Shown here: one piece after another, positions 22,441-24,315 of the stretch | How positions within the stretch are numbered: the stretch's first letter is position 1 | How the letters are laid out: every line of letters begins with the position of its first letter | From: DASUPK01 sp036276255 | GTDB lineage: Bacteria; Actinomycetota; Thermoleophilia; Solirubrobacterales; 70-9 | Length of the DNA: 24,315 nucleotides | NCBI GenBank assembly: GCA_036276255.1 | Contig: DASUPK010000054.1 | Coordinates: forward strand, 1 to 24,315 | Reading direction: 5' to 3' | The notes under the pieces: generated by a model | Told to the model about the DNA's origin: nothing | Databases searched by the model: none | What the model saw: only the letters and a program-made list of their open reading frames with translations | Made by a program: the position numbers and the translations under genes

Positions 22441-23201
22441 GCAGGATCCCGGGCCAGACGCACCCGGTCAGGCGCCTCCTCCCCGAGCCGGCCGAGACCA
22501 CCGTCGCCGAGCAGCTGGCCGGGCTCGACCTCGAGGACCTCGCTCATCCGGATCGCCCCCATCTGGTCCTCAACTTCGCCACCACGATCGACGGCCGGGC
22601 AGCGATCTCCGGCAGGTCCGGGCCGATCGGCAGCGAGACCGACACCGAGATGCTGGAGCGCCTGCGCACCCGCGTCGACGCGGTGATGATTGGCGCGGGC
22701 ACGATGCGGGCGGAGCGCTACGGCCGGATCGTCTCGGACCCGGACCTGCGCGCCTACCGCGAGCGCACCGGGCTCGCCCACGATCCTCTCGCCGTGATCG
22801 TCTCCAATCGCATGGAGCTGCCGTGGGACGCCGGCCTGTTCACCGACGGAGGGGGCCGGGTCGTGGTCTTCACCGCCTCCGAGGAGGAGCCGCCGGAGAC
22901 GGCGACGCCGGTGACGGTCGTCCGCCACCCCGACGGCGTCGAGCTCGATCGCGCGCTCGGCTGGCTGCTCGCCGAGCGTGGCATCCGGTCGGTGCTCTGC
23001 GAAGGAGGGCCGACGCTCCACGGCCGGCTCCGCGAGGGCGGGCTGGCGGACGAGCTGTTCCTGACCATCGCGCCAAAGATCGCCGGCGGCGAGGGGCCGC
23101 GGATTCTGGAGGGAGCGCTGCCCGACGTCGAGGGGGTCGAGCTCGCGTGGCTGCTCGAATCCGAGGGCGAGCTATTCGCTCGCTATCGCGGGATGTCGTA
23201 G
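22437..23201 (+). CDS. RibD C-terminal (dihydrofolate reductase-like) reductase
   Basis: 254-residue protein of the RibD_C / pyrimidine reductase superfamily with a DHFR-like fold. After about 38 residues comes LVLNFATTIDGRAAISGRSG, then VDAVMIGAGTMRAERYG, and later VLCEGGPTLHGRLREGGLADEL with the typical glycine-rich NADPH-site block. The deaminase half of riboflavin RibD is absent and no other rib gene is near, so a role in riboflavin synthesis is uncertain; many stand-alone members reduce other substrates. The GTG overlaps the RpiB-like stop by 4 nt, so these two are translationally coupled. Confidence 0.88.
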   Translation: MSRIPGQTHPVRRLLPEPAETTVAEQLAGLDLEDLAHPDRPHLVLNFATTIDGRAAISGRSGPIGSETDTEMLERLRTRVDAVMIGAGTMRAERYGRIVSDPDLRAYRERTGLAHDPLAVIVSNRMELPWDAGLFTDGGGRVVVFTASEEEPPETATPVTVVRHPDGVELDRALGWLLAERGIRSVLCEGGPTLHGRLREGGLADELFLTIAPKIAGGEGPRILEGALPDVEGVELAWLLESEGELFARYRGMS

Positions 23202-23204
23202 GGT
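23199..23204 (+). promoter_or_regulatory. -10 box of leaderless promoter (acyl-CoA dehydrogenase)
   Basis: TAGGGT overlaps the TAG stop of the preceding gene and lies 7 nt before the ATG at 23212. The -35 region has no good match. The placement inside the preceding stop codon shows how compact the region is. Confidence 0.45.
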
Positions 23205-23211
23205 CCAGAAC

Positions 23212-24315
23212 ATGGACTTCAAGCCCTCGCCGGAGGTCGAGTCCCTTCTCGAGCGCATCGGCGCTTTCATGGACGAGCACATCTATCCGGTCGAGGCCGA
23301 GGTGATGCGGGCGATCGACGACGAGGTCAAGCCCGGCGTCCCCTATCCCCAGATCCTGGTCGAGCTCCGCGCCCGCGCGAAGGAGGAGGGGCTCTGGAAC
23401 CTCTTCCTGCCCGATGGCGAATACGGCGCCGGCCTGACCAACTGGGAGTACGGGATGCTCTGCGAGCAGATGGGCCGCAGCCCCATCGCCGCCCCGATGT
23501 CCTTCAACTGCTCCGCCCCGGACACCGGGAACACGGAGATCCTCGTCGACCATGGCACGCCGGAGCAGAAGGAGCGCTTCTTGGCGCCGCTGCTCGACGG
23601 CGATATCCGCAGCTGCTTCTCGATGACAGAGCCCGAGGTCTCCGGCTCCGACCCGACCACCCTGCAAACCCGTGCCGAGCTTCAGGACGGCGAGTGGGTG
23701 ATCAACGGGCACAAGTGGTTCACCTCGGGCGCGAACGGCGCCGAGTTCGCGATCGCGATGGTGGTCACCGACCCCGACGCCGCGCCCTACACCCGCGCGA
23801 GCATGATCATCGTCCCGATCGACAACCCGGGCTTCGAGCTCGTCCGCAACGTCTCCGTGATGGGCCACGACGAGGGGCCCGGCCACTGCGAGGTCCGCTA
23901 CACCGACTGCCGCGTGCCCGAGTCCAACCTGCTCGGCGAGCGGGGCGCCGGCTTCGTGATCGCCCAGGACCGCCTCGGTCCCGGCCGGATCCACCACTGC
24001 ATGCGGGCGATCGGCACGGCCGAGCGTGCTCACGAGATGATGTGCCGGCGCGCCAACGAGCGCGAGGCCTTCGGCTCGAAGCTCTCCGAGAAGCAGTTCG
24101 TCCAGGACTTCATCGCCAAGTCGCGGATGGAGGTGGACCAGGCCCGCCTGCTGACCCTCTACTCCGCCTGGCAGATGGACACCGAGGGCAAGCGCCGCGC
24201 CCGCCAGGCGATCTCGCAGATCAAGGTAGTGGCGGCGAACATGGTCATGGACGTGCTCGACCGCGCGATGCAGGTCCACGGCGCACTCGGGCTCTCCGAC
24301 GACACGCCGCTATCG
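23212..24315 (+). CDS. Acyl-CoA dehydrogenase (ACAD10/11-like), 3' end missing
   Basis: FAD-dependent acyl-CoA dehydrogenase, open to the right edge; 368 residues visible of a usual about 400. Domain order is an alpha-helical N-part (EEGLWNLFLPDGEYGAGLTN), a beta-domain with the flavin-site block CFSMTEPEVSGSDPTT and WVINGHKWFTSGANG, and a C-part with GPGRIHHCMRAIGTAERA, REAFGSKLSEKQFVQ and QVHGALGLSDDTPL. The last two blocks recall the ACAD10/11 group rather than short- or medium-chain enzymes. It would start beta-oxidation or act on a special acyl-CoA. The ATG at 23212 is supported by a -10 box 7 nt upstream. The long frame on the opposite strand here is a shadow. Confidence 0.93.
   Translation, partial: MDFKPSPEVESLLERIGAFMDEHIYPVEAEVMRAIDDEVKPGVPYPQILVELRARAKEEGLWNLFLPDGEYGAGLTNWEYGMLCEQMGRSPIAAPMSFNCSAPDTGNTEILVDHGTPEQKERFLAPLLDGDIRSCFSMTEPEVSGSDPTTLQTRAELQDGEWVINGHKWFTSGANGAEFAIAMVVTDPDAAPYTRASMIIVPIDNPGFELVRNVSVMGHDEGPGHCEVRYTDCRVPESNLLGERGAGFVIAQDRLGPGRIHHCMRAIGTAERAHEMMCRRANEREAFGSKLSEKQFVQDFIAKSRMEVDQARLLTLYSAWQMDTEGKRRARQAISQIKVVAANMVMDVLDRAMQVHGALGLSDDTPLS

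Noticed and set aside
22870..24279. Minus-strand frame of 469 codons at the right end
   Set aside because: It lies opposite the acyl-CoA dehydrogenase, whose translation matches the family throughout; the minus frame is low-complexity shadow.
36..24315. Defence, mobile or biosynthetic gene system
   Set aside because: No nuclease, integrase, transposase, NRPS/PKS or toxin-antitoxin motifs were seen; gene content is housekeeping and general metabolism.

Overview
The window is a gene-dense, high-GC piece of bacterial chromosome. It looks like a member of the Actinobacteria, most likely the Thermoleophilia (Solirubrobacterales-like). That placement is inferred from the GC-rich codon use, the many GTG and TTG starts, the double-length ThyX, the secreted proteins with Thr-rich linkers, and promoters that place the transcript start on the start codon. 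No rRNA, tRNA, CRISPR array, insertion sequence or integrase was found. Both ends cut genes: the tail of a probable nuoJ at the left and an acyl-CoA dehydrogenase at the right.

Layout. Bases 1-5382 are the distal part of the respiratory complex I operon (nuoJ tail, nuoK, nuoL, nuoM, nuoN), tightly packed with overlapping or nearly touching stops and starts. Next come an AEC-family permease, a tandem-domain flavin-dependent thymidylate synthase, a secreted cupredoxin with an LPMTG sortase signal, and a VOC-fold protein (5431-9212). A minus-strand pair follows (two-CBS-domain protein and a Thr-linker membrane protein, 10782-9209). It is divergent from a plus-strand pair (saccharopine-dehydrogenase-like reductase and a zinc-ribbon membrane protein, 10806-12633). 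A minus-strand cluster (14520-12623) encodes a small helical protein, an SDR oxidoreductase and an alpha/beta hydrolase that lacks the usual serine.

Bases 14583-15884 carry two plus-strand cell-surface genes: a prepilin-like protein and a small secreted protein with a DGSKA repeat. Between them lies a striking 52-nt nested palindrome. A hairpin terminator, a 67-residue conserved-looking protein (minus) and a divergent DegV protein (plus) follow. A four-gene minus-strand operon (20838-17264) encodes a haloalkane-dehalogenase-like hydrolase, a DUF2804-like protein, a YihY/BrkB membrane protein and a UPF0104 membrane protein. The right end, on the plus strand, holds a sulfotransferase, a divergent RpiB-like protein, a RibD-C reductase and the acyl-CoA dehydrogenase.

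The strongest unexplained signal is regulatory rather than a new multi-gene system. At about ten gene starts a TAnnnT -10 hexamer lies only 6-10 nt before the start codon, so these mRNAs are probably leaderless. These promoters also help choose start codons (for example GTG 8131, GTG 10806, ATG 14520, GTG 20838). I see no convincing defence, biosynthetic or mobile system. The other notable points are residue changes in otherwise recognisable families (NuoL, NuoM, RpiB-like, alpha/beta hydrolase, ThyX).
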